From NCBI GenBank assembly GCA_029204225.1, contig CM055097.1, forward strand, positions 30,411,785 through 30,475,784: a stretch of 64,000 nt of DNA, written 5' to 3'. This document shows, piece after piece, positions 35,318 to 46,624 of the stretch. This DNA comes from Diphasiastrum complanatum. Its lineage: Eukaryota > Streptophyta > Lycopodiopsida > Lycopodiales > Lycopodiaceae. How positions within the stretch are numbered: position 1 is the stretch's first letter; each line of letters begins with the position of its first letter. The notes under the pieces were generated by a model. It searched no databases and had not been told where the DNA came from. It saw only the letters and a program-made list of their open reading frames with translations. Made by a program: the position numbers and the translations under genes.

Positions 35318-35542
35318 CTATATAGCAAATGACCAAGAATGTAATATTGAAGGCATAGGGAGTATTCCCTTGAAGACTTCATCTTCAAAGATTCTTTCTC
35401 TCAATAAGGTTCTTTTTGTGCCTAATCTTACAAAGAACCTCATAAGTGTTGGCCAACTTATTGATGGAGGCCTTGATGTGAATTCAATATTGATACTTGT
35501 ATTATCAAGAGAAATGATGAGATCCTTGCACATGGATCAAGA
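35318..35542 (+). pseudogene. Copia-B protease fragment
   Basis: Reads YIANDQECNIEGIGSIPLK, VLFVPNLTKNLISVGQLIDG, the C-terminal half of a copia protease. It is in frame with the Copia-A RT end on its left (GSLMYAMV). It breaks at 35542 where Gypsy-K is inserted; the next residues resume at 47451 (GGIYKLDPRETCDIAFE). Confidence 0.85.
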
Positions 35543-36363
35543 TGCTGGAAGTAAATCTGGTTTGTCAATGTTTGGCTAGATCTACTCACGATGTGGTGTA
35601 GTATAAAGAGGATCGTCCGCTTTCTAAGTTTTTTACCAAGCTTTAGACGGAGTGCGAAAATAAAACAATAATGAAGCACTAAGGCTTACTTAACTAGTGC
35701 TCGAAATAGAAATGAAATTAACTAAGATGACGAAATACAAAACCTTACTAAGGCTTACCCAACTAGCAAGGTGATTAAACTAAATCCTAGATTAACACCC
35801 AAAGGGTAATAAAATGAGATTACGGCTAATACTAAGCAAATAAGCAGTAATGAACATGCCACAATAAAATTGATGAAAAGGAGAAAAGAGGAGGCCCAAG
35901 CACCTTCCCTCAAGCTATGCACCTTTCCAAGGGGAACACAAATGAAATAGAATGATAATTCTCCAAAATAGAGAGCAAGATATCTTAATCTCAAAAGTGT
36001 TGTTTACATTGCAAATACCTCTCCTTTTATGGCAAGGAAGGTCTTCCATAAGTGTCTACTAACTTATGGGACTAATCTATTTCTAGCCTTTCTAGAACTT
36101 CCAACTTAGGATTTAGAACTTCAAATTTTTTAACTTAGGAAAACTTAAGATAAAATATTTTGAATCTTAAGTTTTCTAAGTCTAAGTTCTAAATCTAAGT
36201 TTAAGCTATTTTATTATTATTTAAGCTCTCCTCATGGACTTACGAAACACATGCCATGGCTGAAATTTATTGACAGATACTCATACGTGGTTTTACAAAA
36301 CACATGCCACGGAGTTTTATTTCTTTTTTTTTAATTTTCTCTGTGTTAGCACAGTTGCTAACA
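35543..36363 (-). repeat. Gypsy-K 3' LTR
   Basis: 821 bp; the minus strand starts TGTTAGCAACTGTGC and ends CTTCCAGCA. TATA-like CATAAAAGG is the rev-comp of 36023-36031. It contains a long stem-loop at 36103-36201: aacttaggatttagaactt pairs with aagttctaaatctaagtt, and inside it aacttaggaaaacttaag pairs with cttaagttttctaag. Confidence 0.93.
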
Positions 36364-36375
36364 TTACCCCCTTCC
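36364..36375 (-). other. Gypsy-K polypurine tract
   Basis: Minus strand GGAAGGGGGTAA directly adjoins the 3' LTR start and immediately follows the last stop codon of the third ORF. Confidence 0.85.
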
Positions 36376-39300
36376 TTATTGGATTGGTGGTCCCACACCA
36401 ATCGATGCCTTTTTGTCCTGGATCTTTTGTGCTTCTTGGAGGCGAGACTGTTGCTGTCGGGAGTGGTAGATTGTCATGCTGATGCCCTCCATCATTTGCC
36501 ACCGTAATTTGTTCAGGAAGGGCATGAGTTTGTAATAATGGAACATACCCTGGAGAAAGTTATGGGTTTTCCATAGCTCCACCATATCAACGTGCCGGGC
36601 GGAAGTGAGTGCAGCACAATAATAGAGCCTTTCTATGTTGTTATGGTCATCTTGCGTTCGCAAGGGTTTATTGATATCAAGGGCGATTGGGGGTAGCCCT
36701 CGATCCCAAAAACCTCTGAGTTCTGCCAGAAATGCCACCAGGCCACAATTATCCGCCAAATATCGACATCATGATTAGGATTGCCATGGTGCTTCTGGTA
36801 GAATACTTGGTAGTTGGTGACCATGTCTTCGGCTAAGTTGCCGGTATCCACGTCTGTGAGCTTAGGCCAAAAGATTCTGTTCTTGACCTTGGTGGTAGGA
36901 AACGGTTCTCGCCTCGCAACTAGATAGTAATAAGGATTGGTGCGCATATAGGAGGGAGCTTCGAGATACCGTGCCATTGAGGTCTTACTTTGCAGGAAGA
37001 GCTGATGATGCCAGAGAGGTTGTGGATCCAAGAGTTTGACTGCTGCTTTATGTGTCTGACACTGGTCCAAATCTGGTAGTATGTAGCCACCTTGCTCTTT
37101 TGTTGTTGGATATTTCTTTGCAAACTCCTGAGAGACGCAAAACTCCTTGCTTGGTTCTATGGGCATGATTCTGTGCCGGATGGTTGGTGCTTTAGTGACA
37201 ATCTCATGTTGAGTTTGTGGATCGGGTTCAGGAGAGAGAGGAGGCGAGGGGTTAGCTTCTGCAATTCTTTGTGACTCAGGAGAAAATTGTCGTGGAATGA
37301 AGGTGGGATTAGTGGTGTCGAGAGGGTTAGAAGTGGTGGAAGGGAAAAGATAATGTTGGGAGCTGGTACCCCCAGAGCCTGACGGATTGGTTGGTATTTG
37401 AGCTCCTTGACCTAGGGGTTGGCCTTGAAATGCGGAGTCTTGAGTTGCAAGAGGAGGCTGTTGGAATCCTGCTCCATCTCCACCATCTGGTCCATCAAAG
37501 TGGTGCCCCGAATCATGGAATTGGGCGTGCTCTACATGAACCGACGGTGTCGACTAGGCAGTAGCCTTTAAGGGTTCTTCCAGGGTGGCTATGTGCTGGT
37601 TTAGGGCCTTGACGGAAGCAATGTATGATTGTTGTAATTTTGAGTTTTGATCCGTCGTGGCTTTCAGCTTTTGGGCCAGCGTTTGATAGGCCACCATTGA
37701 CATGGCAGTTCCCTCAACAATAGCTGGTGGTGCGAAGTCGTTAAAGTCCACCATTTCCAACTGTTCCTTCATAGCGGAACGTGCTGCTTGTGAATCTGCT
37801 ATAGCCTCATCCTTTTCGACTTTGAGGGTATCGATGGTTTGCTGCATGTTGGATACCTTCAATTGGAGCTGGTTCTGGAGATGGAGTAGCATCTGCTGCT
37901 GTTGTTGATTATAATTCGTGAGGTTTTGGATCTGTAGCTGTTGTTGTTTGTTTTTCTCCTCTAGCCTTGATTTTTTTTTTGAAGGCCTGTCATAGCACCA
38001 TCGTCGAATTGTCGCATAGTATACTGTCCCCCTAGGGTGCCAAATAGATTGTATTGGAGCTCATTCACCAACCATACCACTTTTTGGGCTACAAGGGGTA
38101 ACTGCTCCCAAGGACCAATGTCAGGGAGGGTGCGTGTGTAGTTAGGATACGACATTGGGTTGAATGGCAGAAAATTAGGAGCAGGGCTAGACGGAGGTGT
38201 AAGAAAGGCAGCTGGGGGTGATTGTGGATTGAGGGGTACAAGAGGTGAGGAGATACTGTGTGGCGGAGATTGTTGGATTGGGTTAGTGGTGACAGTGGTT
38301 GATAGAAGTGCAGTTAGTAATTGTAATGCAAAATCATCTACGTTGACTGTGGAGTCAAGCAGGGTGGAGATTTGTATAGGTGAGGGCTTTTGTGGAAGTG
38401 TGGAAGTGAAGCCCGTGTTGAGAGTTAGTGAGGGTGTGGAGGTGGTGGTGGGAGTGTGAGAGCAAGTGATAGAGAGGAGATTGCCTATGTGGACGGAATC
38501 ACGTCCATAGGATCAGAGCCAGAAGTGCTTGCCATTCTGGAGCTGCCTGCTGCTGCTGCTACTGCTTGTCGACATTGCTAGGCCTGGTGAAGTAAGGCCG
38601 CCTGCTGCTCTAGGACCTCCTTTGGGACCTGAGATGGTTTAAGACTCCCTCCGGATTCAGCATATTCCACCCCCATGTCATTGGATAGAATGTCATGTGG
38701 GACATCGGCTTCTGTGCTGATCGCCTTCCCTTTCTGCTTCTTAGTAGGTGGGCTGGTGAGACCGGTTCTGCTGTCGGTTGGGGGGTGGCTCACTTTTTTG
38801 TGCTTGGATAAACATCATCTATCTCCTTGATGGCAGCAGCCTCCCTAGACCCCAATTGTTTGGTGACCAACATGTGGAGGAGATACCCACATTTGGTAGT
38901 TGGTTTGCAGGCTTTCAGAGCTCCGCATGGCTTCTCTGCTACCTTCTCAGCCCACTTGTAATTTTGAGTGAAATCGTCCATGGTGAGAGTCAGAGAAAAG
39001 AGGTCGCTCCGTGGTATGCGATCCATCTTGGTGGTATGCACTGCGACCATGGTAATGAGGATCTCTGAGGCAACCCGTAGATGGGGATCCATGATGAGAT
39101 GAATAGCGATCCCGTCGTTGGTTTGGGCAATGGTTTTGCCATCGTCTGTCAAAAATTTTGTGAAGTACTTGGCATCATAGCTGGTGCCCTTTCCATGGAT
39201 TGTCTCTCCAAGATTAGGAAAGCCGATGCTCTGGAGATCCCCAGGAGAGACGTTGATAATAGAATAGCTGCCACTCTTGGATGTAATCCAGAAAGTTTGG

Positions 39301-39515
39301 AACTCTTCCGAATAGGTGTAGTAGGCTGTTCGGATGAGGCTCTCGCAATGCTGGTCTTGGAAAAGTGTCAGATCAAAGCCAAGGTTGGTGATAATATCCT
39401 TGGCCAGGGTGAACTGCTCGGCGTAATCCTTAAGATAGATCATGACGATATCCCTTGAATAAGGATGAGGGGGTTTACGTCGATGCAAGCTAAGCGAGGA
39501 ATTGCAGGAAGCCAT
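36376..39515 (-). pseudogene. Gypsy-K third ORF, unknown function
   Basis: A sense-strand reading region of ~1,040 codons between integrase and PPT, now split by frameshifts and stops into pieces (39515-38790, 38793-38578, 38155-37961, 37892-37554, 37166-36633, 36759-36376). In order: a ~240-residue globular N-terminus starting MASCNSSLSLHRRKP; a Pro/Ser-rich linker; a Trp-containing segment (IGPWEQLPLVAQKVVWLVNE); a Gln-rich coiled coil (LQNQLQLKVSNMQQTIDTLK and on to 37554); a Pro/Gly/Ser-rich linker; and an aromatic-rich C-terminal domain (YLEAPSYMRTNPYYYLV, WWHFW). I see no signal peptide or membrane span, which argues against an envelope glycoprotein. Function unknown. A gag-like or transcription-modulating role is possible but unsupported. 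Confidence 0.7.
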
Positions 39516-40205
39516 GATAGTAGTGATTTTAGATTGCTCTGAGAATTTTGAAAATTTTGAAAAAAATTTGGCACGAACTCGAGAGCAGCAATCTAAAATG
39601 AACTCGTGGAGAGAAGGTGGAGGACTATATATAGACTTTTTTGGTAGGAATTCGCAACCTCACCTAGAAATCGTCCTCAGTGTCCACGATTTGGTAATGA
39701 TGGTCACAAATTTCAAGGCAATATTCAGATGGTCCGCGAATTTTTGTAAGTGATTTTTCTATGCAAACGTCTGACAGTGCAAAAATGTGTCTGATCAGAA
39801 TTTGCAGAGATAGCAGAGAAATCGTGAGGATCAATTTGAGCTCCAACGAATTGTCTGCGAATTTTGATGATGGATATTTGATGAGTAAACCTACATTTTT
39901 CTAATTTTAGAAATTTTTTATTTGAGACAAAATTCGTGAAGGCCAAAAATAAATCGTGCTCTATGAAAAAGAGGTCAGGCGAATACAAAATGAGATGTTG
40001 TGAAAAATATTTCTTCTGAAACTAATGACTTTTGTGGTTTTCTCAGAGAAGACTATTGGTATATCTGATCTGATAGTGTCTTGATGGCTAAAACAAGAAA
40101 GCACAGCAAAAATGTTGTCGAAATGGCATGCAGACAATAAAAAGGAAGAAAAACAGTAGGAAAGAAAACAACTAATACATATCAAGATAAAAACAGGGTT
40201 CGTTG
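39516..40205 (-). other. Gypsy-K spacer between integrase and third ORF
   Basis: About 690 bp without coding signs. It is rich in gaattcg/cgaatt words, which also recur in the element's leader at 45880-46400. It carries the TATA-like box described separately. Confidence 0.55.
39625..39634 (-). promoter_or_regulatory. Putative internal promoter (TATA) for third ORF
   Basis: CTATATATAG (self-complementary) lies ~110 bases upstream of the third-ORF ATG at 39515, leaving room for a short ~80-base leader. The same 10-mer occurs at 58093-58102 in the promoter-like region upstream of Gypsy-L gag. Position and sequence fit a plant core promoter, but use is not shown. Confidence 0.4.
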
Positions 40206-41278
40206 TACTTTCTCAGTCGACTCCCATTGACCACAGTGTCGAGGATATCTCCAATCTGAAAATCTCTAAGCTACAATGATCGATCATGCCATGCTTTTTG
40301 TCGTCGTTTGTGGACTTGTTGAGCGTGGATGCTAATCCTTCGTGTTTCACAAATTTGCTCCAGATGGAATAACCTATTTGCTAGATTTTGAGGAGTATCA
40401 AGCTCAAGGTTATAGGCTACTCGAAGGGAGGGGATATGAAATTCCACAGGCATAACGGCTTCTTGGCCATATGTGAGCTGGAAAGGGGTTAAGCCTGTAG
40501 CTCGCTTCGGGGTGGTGCGATAAGCCCAGAGAGCAGCATGGAGTTTGAGTTCCCAATCAGATCGGCTGGATTCGACGATTTTGGTGAGAATTCCACATAG
40601 GATTTTATTGGTGGATTCTGCCTGGCCATTGCAGCGTGGATAGTATGGGAAACTTTTGCAATGTACCACAAAAATTTTGGAAAGAAGATATGCTATGACA
40701 GAGTTAAGAAAATGTGTATCCCTATCATTGATAAGCTCTAGAGGACATCCGAACCGAACTATAACCTGTTCATAGAGAAATTTGGTGGTAGAACGAGTGT
40801 CAGCATTGCGAACAACTCTTGCTTCAGCCCATTTGGTGCAATAGTCCGTAGCTACTATTATGTAACGAGATTGTCTGTGTCGAGCAGCAGGACTAATAGG
40901 TCCGACATAATCAATTTCCCATTTTTGGAAAGCTTGATCAGTGGTTACGGGGTGTAAAGGCATGTAGTCTGTTTTTTGAAAGCATTTTGTGCGTTGGCAG
41001 ACATCACAAGCCTTAGTGTAATTGTGCATATCCTTGAAGAGCGTTGGCCACCAAAAATCGTCCAAGAGGATTTTCTTAGCAGTTGTTTCAGAAGAGAAAT
41101 GGCCTGCACCAGTACCTTCATGAGTGAGGGAAATTATAGAGGGTATTTCTCCTTCAGTAAGACATCGTCGGATAATTCCATCTAACCCTTGCTTGTAGAG
41201 TTGTCCTGCAATTAACATATAAGGTTTAGTTTTGAAGACAAACGCACGTTGTTCAGGTTTAGAGAAGGAAGGATCCAT
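40206..41278 (-). pseudogene. Gypsy-K integrase
   Basis: A 335-codon open frame (41278-40271). Zinc finger: HEGTGAGH ... CDVCQ. Core: WEIDYVGPISP (first Asp), ELINDRDTHFLN (second Asp) and YYPRCNGQAESTNKIL (Glu), so the catalytic triad is intact. TPFQLTYGQEAVMPVEF follows. After the stop at 40271 the frame reads LRDFQIGDI and then directly VVNGSRLRKY, so the GPY/F module normally between them has been deleted. The preceding RT/RNase H frame is separate, so this integrase would need the polyprotein frame restored to be made. Confidence 0.85.
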
Positions 41279-42699
41279 CTGCCCTGAAGTTAGATATTTG
41301 GTAGTTTCCTTAGCCCATACAGGTGTAGAGTCAACTTGGAAAAGGATTGCATTTGGTAAATCATCGTTGACGCCTTGATCAGAGGTAGGAAAGTTAGGGA
41401 TTTGGGATAGATGGTTTGCTAAAAAATGCTAAACTCCTTTATGAACCATGATCCTAAACTGAAATTCTCGCAATAATAGGATCCATCTAGTAAACGGCCT
41501 GTGGTGTAGGTCTTGTTGATGAGATTTAACACTGCTTGATGATCAATGAAGAACGCAAAGACTTTTCCTAGAAGATAATGGTGAAACTTCAGAACCGCAT
41601 ATACTATTGCCAAGGCTTCGCGTTCGGTAGTGGTATAATTGACTTCAGCAGGTATCAATTGTCGACTAAGAAAATGAATTGGGTAGTCCTTTTTGAATTC
41701 TCCCGGTTGGGTGAGCACTACTCCAATGGCATACTTGGATGCATCGGTATGCACATGGAATTCTTTAGAATAATCAGGAGCCCGAAGGATGGGTGCATTG
41801 GTAAGGGCTTCCTTGAGTTGATTAAAGACGACGCGTTGTTCATTTGTCCATTTGAGAACTACAACTACTTTGTAGATTAAGCGTGCTTTGTTAGCGAAAT
41901 TGAAAACAAAACACCGATAGTAGTTGGCGTGGCCAAGGAAGGAGTAAATTTCATGTATCGTACGCAGTTCTGGTAGATTTTGAATGATAAGGATCTTTTT
42001 AGGGTCAGTGGCAATGCCATTTCGTGAGATAATATGTCCCAACACAATACCATGGTTTATCCAAATCTGACATTTTTTAGGATTAAGAGAGATGCCGAAG
42101 CGTTGACATTGGATAAATTTTTTTTCGAGCACAGACAGATGGCGTATTTCTTCGAAATGTGCTCCTAAATCGTCCAAGTAAACTTCTAAGGTATCGCCCA
42201 TCTGCTGAGAAAAGGCCACTTGCATAACACGTTGGAAGGTGCTAGGAGCATTGCAGAGACCAAAGGGCATGACTTTCCAGCAGAAGGTTCTCCAGTCTGT
42301 GGCAAACGCGATTTTGTGTTGATCTTCTTTAGCGATTTGGATCATATTATATCCACTAAAGCCATGTAAGAAGAAGTAAGCCTCATCTCCTGCTAGATTT
42401 TCTAAAATGGATTCTCCGAAAGGTAATGGAAAATGATCACGTTCAGTGACAACGTTAAGTTTTTTAAAATCGACACAGATGCAGAGTTTTCTATTTTTCT
42501 TGGGGACGATGACAATTGAGGAGACCCACTCAGTATGCTCAATTTCGTAGATAAATCTTGCATCTAAAAGGCATTGTAATTCTTCTTTGATCTTGGCCTT
42601 ATAGATGGGATTGCATCTATATGGATGACTCATAGTGGGTCTCACACCCGGTTTAAGCGGGATACGATGGATAGCTACTTGGGGTGAGACGCCTTTCAT
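41279..42699 (-). pseudogene. Gypsy-K reverse transcriptase and RNase H
   Basis: Open frame 42699-41419. RT: HRIPLKPGVRPTMSHPYR, IVPKKNRKLCICVDFKKLN, KVMPFGLCNAPSTFQRVMQ and VYLDDLGAH at the catalytic box (usually Y-x-DD-I). The upstream catalytic Asp of the DAFSGYNQI motif is Gly here (HGFSGYNMI), so the polymerase is probably dead. RNase H: FHVHTDASKYAIG, HFLSRQL, YTTTEREALAIVYAVLKFHHYLLG, FFIDHQAVLNLIN. A frameshift near 41510 scrambles the usual TGR..RWILLL region. The remainder to integrase is in other frames. Confidence 0.88.
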
Positions 42700-44072
42700 G
42701 TCTTTATAGGTCTAGGCAAAGACATGTCGATATTTTTGCAAGAGCTTTTCAAGCCATCTGCATTGTTCACGATTGAGATGAGCTCCAATGTGGATAAGAT
42801 ATTTGTTGGTTCCATTTGGCTCACTCAGGGAAAGGTTTATGGTTTGTGCAGGGCCTTCGTAGGGTGAATTACCAGTTGGCTCACGTTGAGCTTGGGGTAA
42901 TTGGACTGTGACATTCTCGATCGTATAGTCCTTAAAGTATGCAAGAACATCATGGGCTGGAGATTCGAGGGGAGCCTTGTCTTTCTCTTGCCGAGATGGT
43001 GCTTGGAATTTTTTGGGGGCTAGTGTAGGACTAGAGGCAGTCTCAAGAACTTCCCAAAAATGGTGAGGTCACCCGGCGGTTGAATTTGAAGTGGTTTTTT
43101 CATTTTCTCTTTCATAGTATGACCACGTGGTTGAGGTTTCGGTGGTGGAGATGTGTGTGGATGAAGGATAATTGGTATGTCATGGAGGAAAGATAGTCTC
43201 CTCCTCACAGAGATCCCATGGATAGTGTGAGCGTTTGGGACGGTAGAATTTGTCTCAAGGTTTTCAATTGCAACCTTGGCAACTGGTTCCACCTTGGAAG
43301 CATGTTGCGAATAGGTCCTAGGTGGGAGTGCTTCCATATAGTTGAGGATCTGAATATCAGAAATGTCCATATCTTCTGGGCAATTCTGAATTCATAAGAC
43401 GTTCTTGTCATCAATGAATAAATTGTCTGATTTATTAGTAGGTAGCCATGCAACATCTAGTAGTTCATCATGGTGTGGAAGAATATCAATAAAATTGATA
43501 TTGATGATAGGTGTATCCAGATCAGGTAATTGGTCGTGATTGATTAGGAGTGGAGAGGTACAATTATCCTGATGCTGGGCACAATAATCGACATTCACAC
43601 AATCAATGGTAGTTAGACTATGACTCCAGTTTATGATATTAGCAGATTTAACATAATGACCTTTTTTGTGGCTAGACTGGTATGGTTCAGATACTGAGTT
43701 GGTGGTTGAGGATCCCTAGTCATGGATGCGTGCAGGTTTGAGTTTACCCATTGAGTCAATGGTGACAGAACTATCATGATTGTCAAAAGTGACTCTGCCT
43801 TTGCTCCAGTCATGAACGACTCGTGCATTGCTGAGCCACGGACGACCGGTAGGTCGGACCACACTTTGATCAGCCATCCAAAGCTGACAAGTAGGTTTGG
43901 CTAGCTTGTCGCTCAGATTCCATTCCATCATGAGGGATGTGGAAATGATATTAACCCCAAAACTTCCATCGAGTATTGCTAAAACTTTACGGGATTGATG
44001 ATGGGTAGCTGGGATTTTGATGTTGCCTCGTTCGCTGAGTGGATTGGTTAGATGTAAGGGCATTTCAGGCAA
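42700..44072 (-). pseudogene. Gypsy-K aspartic protease and pol spacer
   Basis: 44072-43716 encodes a retroviral-type protease: KVLAILDGSFGVNIISTSLM matches the gypsy ALIDGGSGVNIIS active site, with the Asp kept and the following residues changed. From 43700 to 42700 several short frames (e.g. 43598-43392) encode an acidic spacer without a known domain, leading to RT at MKGVSPQVAIHRIP. Confidence 0.75.
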
Positions 44073-44339
44073 CTCGTCAATAGTGGTGGTGGTATTGGAT
44101 TGGATCTGTTGTTTCCACTGGCCAGCATGCTTCCAGAGTACATGGAAGGGAAGAGTGACATTGGCTTGTAGTAAATCTCCCCAAACTTCGGTACCTTCAA
44201 GGGTTTTGCTTTCAAAGGGCTTGTGAGGTCCTTTATGGAGAGAGGGAGATTGTTGGTCGGCATTGCAGATTTGTTGGCGATACTCATGATGCAGCCGAAT
44301 TTCTTCAGATGGGTGAGGGTAAACTATCAGAGTTGAATC

Positions 44340-45790
44340 ATTACTTGGAGAAACAACCTACGGTTGAGTTTTGCTGGGTGCAAGTGTAGGGGTTTGGCAT
44401 TGGGTTTGTGTCCGAGTCAAGACCCAAGCAGGATGTGTTTCGATTGGTAAGGTTTCTACTTGCACTGAAAAGACAGGAGCGGCTGGCTTAGATCGGGATG
44501 GGAAGTCCTTTACGTGATGTTCAATACCACAGTTTTCACAAGCTGGAGGAAAGCGAAGTTTATCTGAGAAGCGAATACTAGGATGTTTACTTGCACAGAT
44601 AAAGCAGACTTGTATTGCAGGTAGTTGATGTGCGACAAAGACAGCTTGGTTTGGATTGTAAGCTTGGGCATTGGGATCCACTGGTTGAGCATTAGAATCA
44701 TAGGTATAGTAAACAACCATTTTAGTAGAGTACTGATGTTGAGTATTGTCTTCCACATAGTAGGTGGCCGGATTGATGGTATTCGAATCAAGATAATGGA
44801 CAACATTTTGTGGGGTAGGTTGGTTAACAACAAACTGTTGACGTGGGAATGGGTATCGATTTGGTGTAGGTGGTCGTGGTTGGTAAACCCCTGGTCGTGG
44901 CACAGGCTGTTGTGACGGGTAAGGGCGGTAAGCTCGATAGATGTTGGGTCTGGTGGCTATCGGAAAATGATTTCACAATTGAGGGCATTCATTAGCAGTG
45001 TGATGCTGTGAGCAGATTGGACACCAGACATTTTCCCTTGCTGGAAAGGATTTCTCAACAATCTGTTTCATGGCAGTTTGAAAATCGGCAGTGAGTTTAT
45101 CCATATGAGATTTTTGAGCTTTTTGCCAGGTTTCCATTTGATGTAGAAGTTCAGAAGACTGAGCAATATTATTAGACTTCGGGTGATTAGGACGGTCTGG
45201 ATCTTTAGATTTCTTTTCACGATGGTCAAAGTCATCATCGGAACCTTCCTCTTCCTCACGGATAGCATCGGTCATCACATCTTTAAGTTGATCATAAAGG
45301 TCAACTAGTTTGAGTCCACGGTGGATGTTTTTAGGCAATCCAACTAAGAATAGTTTTATGGCCATTCATTCGGTGATATTTTCATCAACACATTCTACTT
45401 CGAGACGTTAAAAACGCTCAATGTAGTTTCAGACAGACTCTTCACGACACATCTTGATATGAGTAATTTGAATGAATGGGCTCTGAGTCAGTTTGGATGG
45501 TTTGAAACGCTTGATGAGAGCATCCTTGAGGGTGGTCCAAGAAGCAAGATCAGGAGCTTCGAGATTCAAGTACCACTCCTTGGCTGTGCCATAGAGTACC
45601 ATGGGAAATAGGTGAAGATTTTCAGTTTCAGAGGTATCTCCATAAAAACGGCATGCATTATCAAAGTCTTGGAGAAATCGAACTGGGTCAGATTCGCCAT
45701 CGTACTTTGGTGCATCGATATGTGAAATTCTTCGTTTTAGTCATGGAGGATTTGGATTAGAAGATTTAGCACAGTCATGAGATATGATGC
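44340..45790 (-). pseudogene. Gypsy-K gag
   Basis: Retrotrans_gag domain at ~45740-45420: APKYDGESDPVRFLQDFD, ENLHLFPMVLYGTAKEWYLN, LKDALIKRFKPSKLTQSPF. Stops near 45442 and 45371 break it before the frame 45365-44973 (acidic region, KAQKSHMDKLTADFQ coiled segment, zinc knuckle-like CPICSQHHTANEC). After another stop, 44903-44358 is Pro/Gln-rich with CFICASKHPS and CENCGIEHH. Homologous to Gypsy-L gag (KYNGLSDPVRFL). The start codon is uncertain. Confidence 0.8.
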
Positions 45791-46608
45791 AGAATACAGA
45801 TGAGCAGGACAATACTATACTTGGCAAAAGGGTAGTTTGCTTGCAGAATGGATAGTGTAGGACAAAAACTGGTCTTTTTGGATGTGATAGAATTCGCAAA
45901 CAAACTGAGAAATCATGGAGAGGTAGATAATGCTAACTGTAATACTCGCGAATTTTGACAAAGAGTTCTGAATGCCAGAATAGTGATTTTTTGAATTTTC
46001 TGAAAGAAAATTGGAGTTTCAGAATTCGCGGGTAGGACAGGGAAATCGTACTCTTTGAAAACGAATTCTTAGGCTGGATGGCAAATTCTAACAGAGAGGT
46101 TTGATTGGCAGATAGGAAATATGGAAAAAAAATGTGATTTTTTGACAATAAACGGGCAAAATCTCTGAGATAGAATTCGCGGAGCTGCTGGAGGACTGAT
46201 CTTGATGAGATTTAGCCTCAGTGAAGCCGGCGAATTCTAGGACAAAGATTTGGGTGAGAAATAAGGGAACTTGACAGTATATCACTCTGTTTTCTCAAAA
46301 TCTGACTGTGGTCAGAATTTGTGGAGATAATAAAATGAAAGATCAGGGTCTGTTAGGGCTGCAGACAGGCTGACGAATTCTGATATACCTTTTTGGTTGT
46401 GAAAAATGTCACTGGGGTCATTTCTTTTGAAGAAAATGCCCAAGTTGGCTCTTTTGTTGCTTCCCCCCGGTTGAATAAGTTGCTCCGCAGCTCGTGTAGG
46501 ACCTAGATAGACGACACGTGCTGTTTGTTGGTAGATAGAGACAAGCACACAAGCAAACATACAACACGGAAGCACACAGAAGGTAAAAAAAAGAAAAAAA
46601 ACTTAAAA
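45791..46608 (-). other. Gypsy-K leader
   Basis: ~0.8 kb between PBS and gag without coding signs. gaattcgc/gcgaattc words occur about ten times, as in the spacer before the third ORF, suggesting the two non-coding parts share origin or bias. Confidence 0.55.
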
Positions 46609-46624
46609 AGCGACAACGGCGCAA
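46609..46624 (-). other. Gypsy-K primer-binding site
   Basis: Minus strand TTGCGCCGTTGTCGCT directly follows the LTR end (TTTCTAACA). It agrees with the TGGCGCCGTTGCCGGGG class at most positions. Confidence 0.75.

Noticed and set aside
36376-39515. Third ORF of Gypsy-K as a retroviral envelope gene
   Set aside because: No signal peptide, no hydrophobic transmembrane or fusion-peptide-like run in any of the pieces; Gln-rich coiled coil and proline-rich linkers instead.
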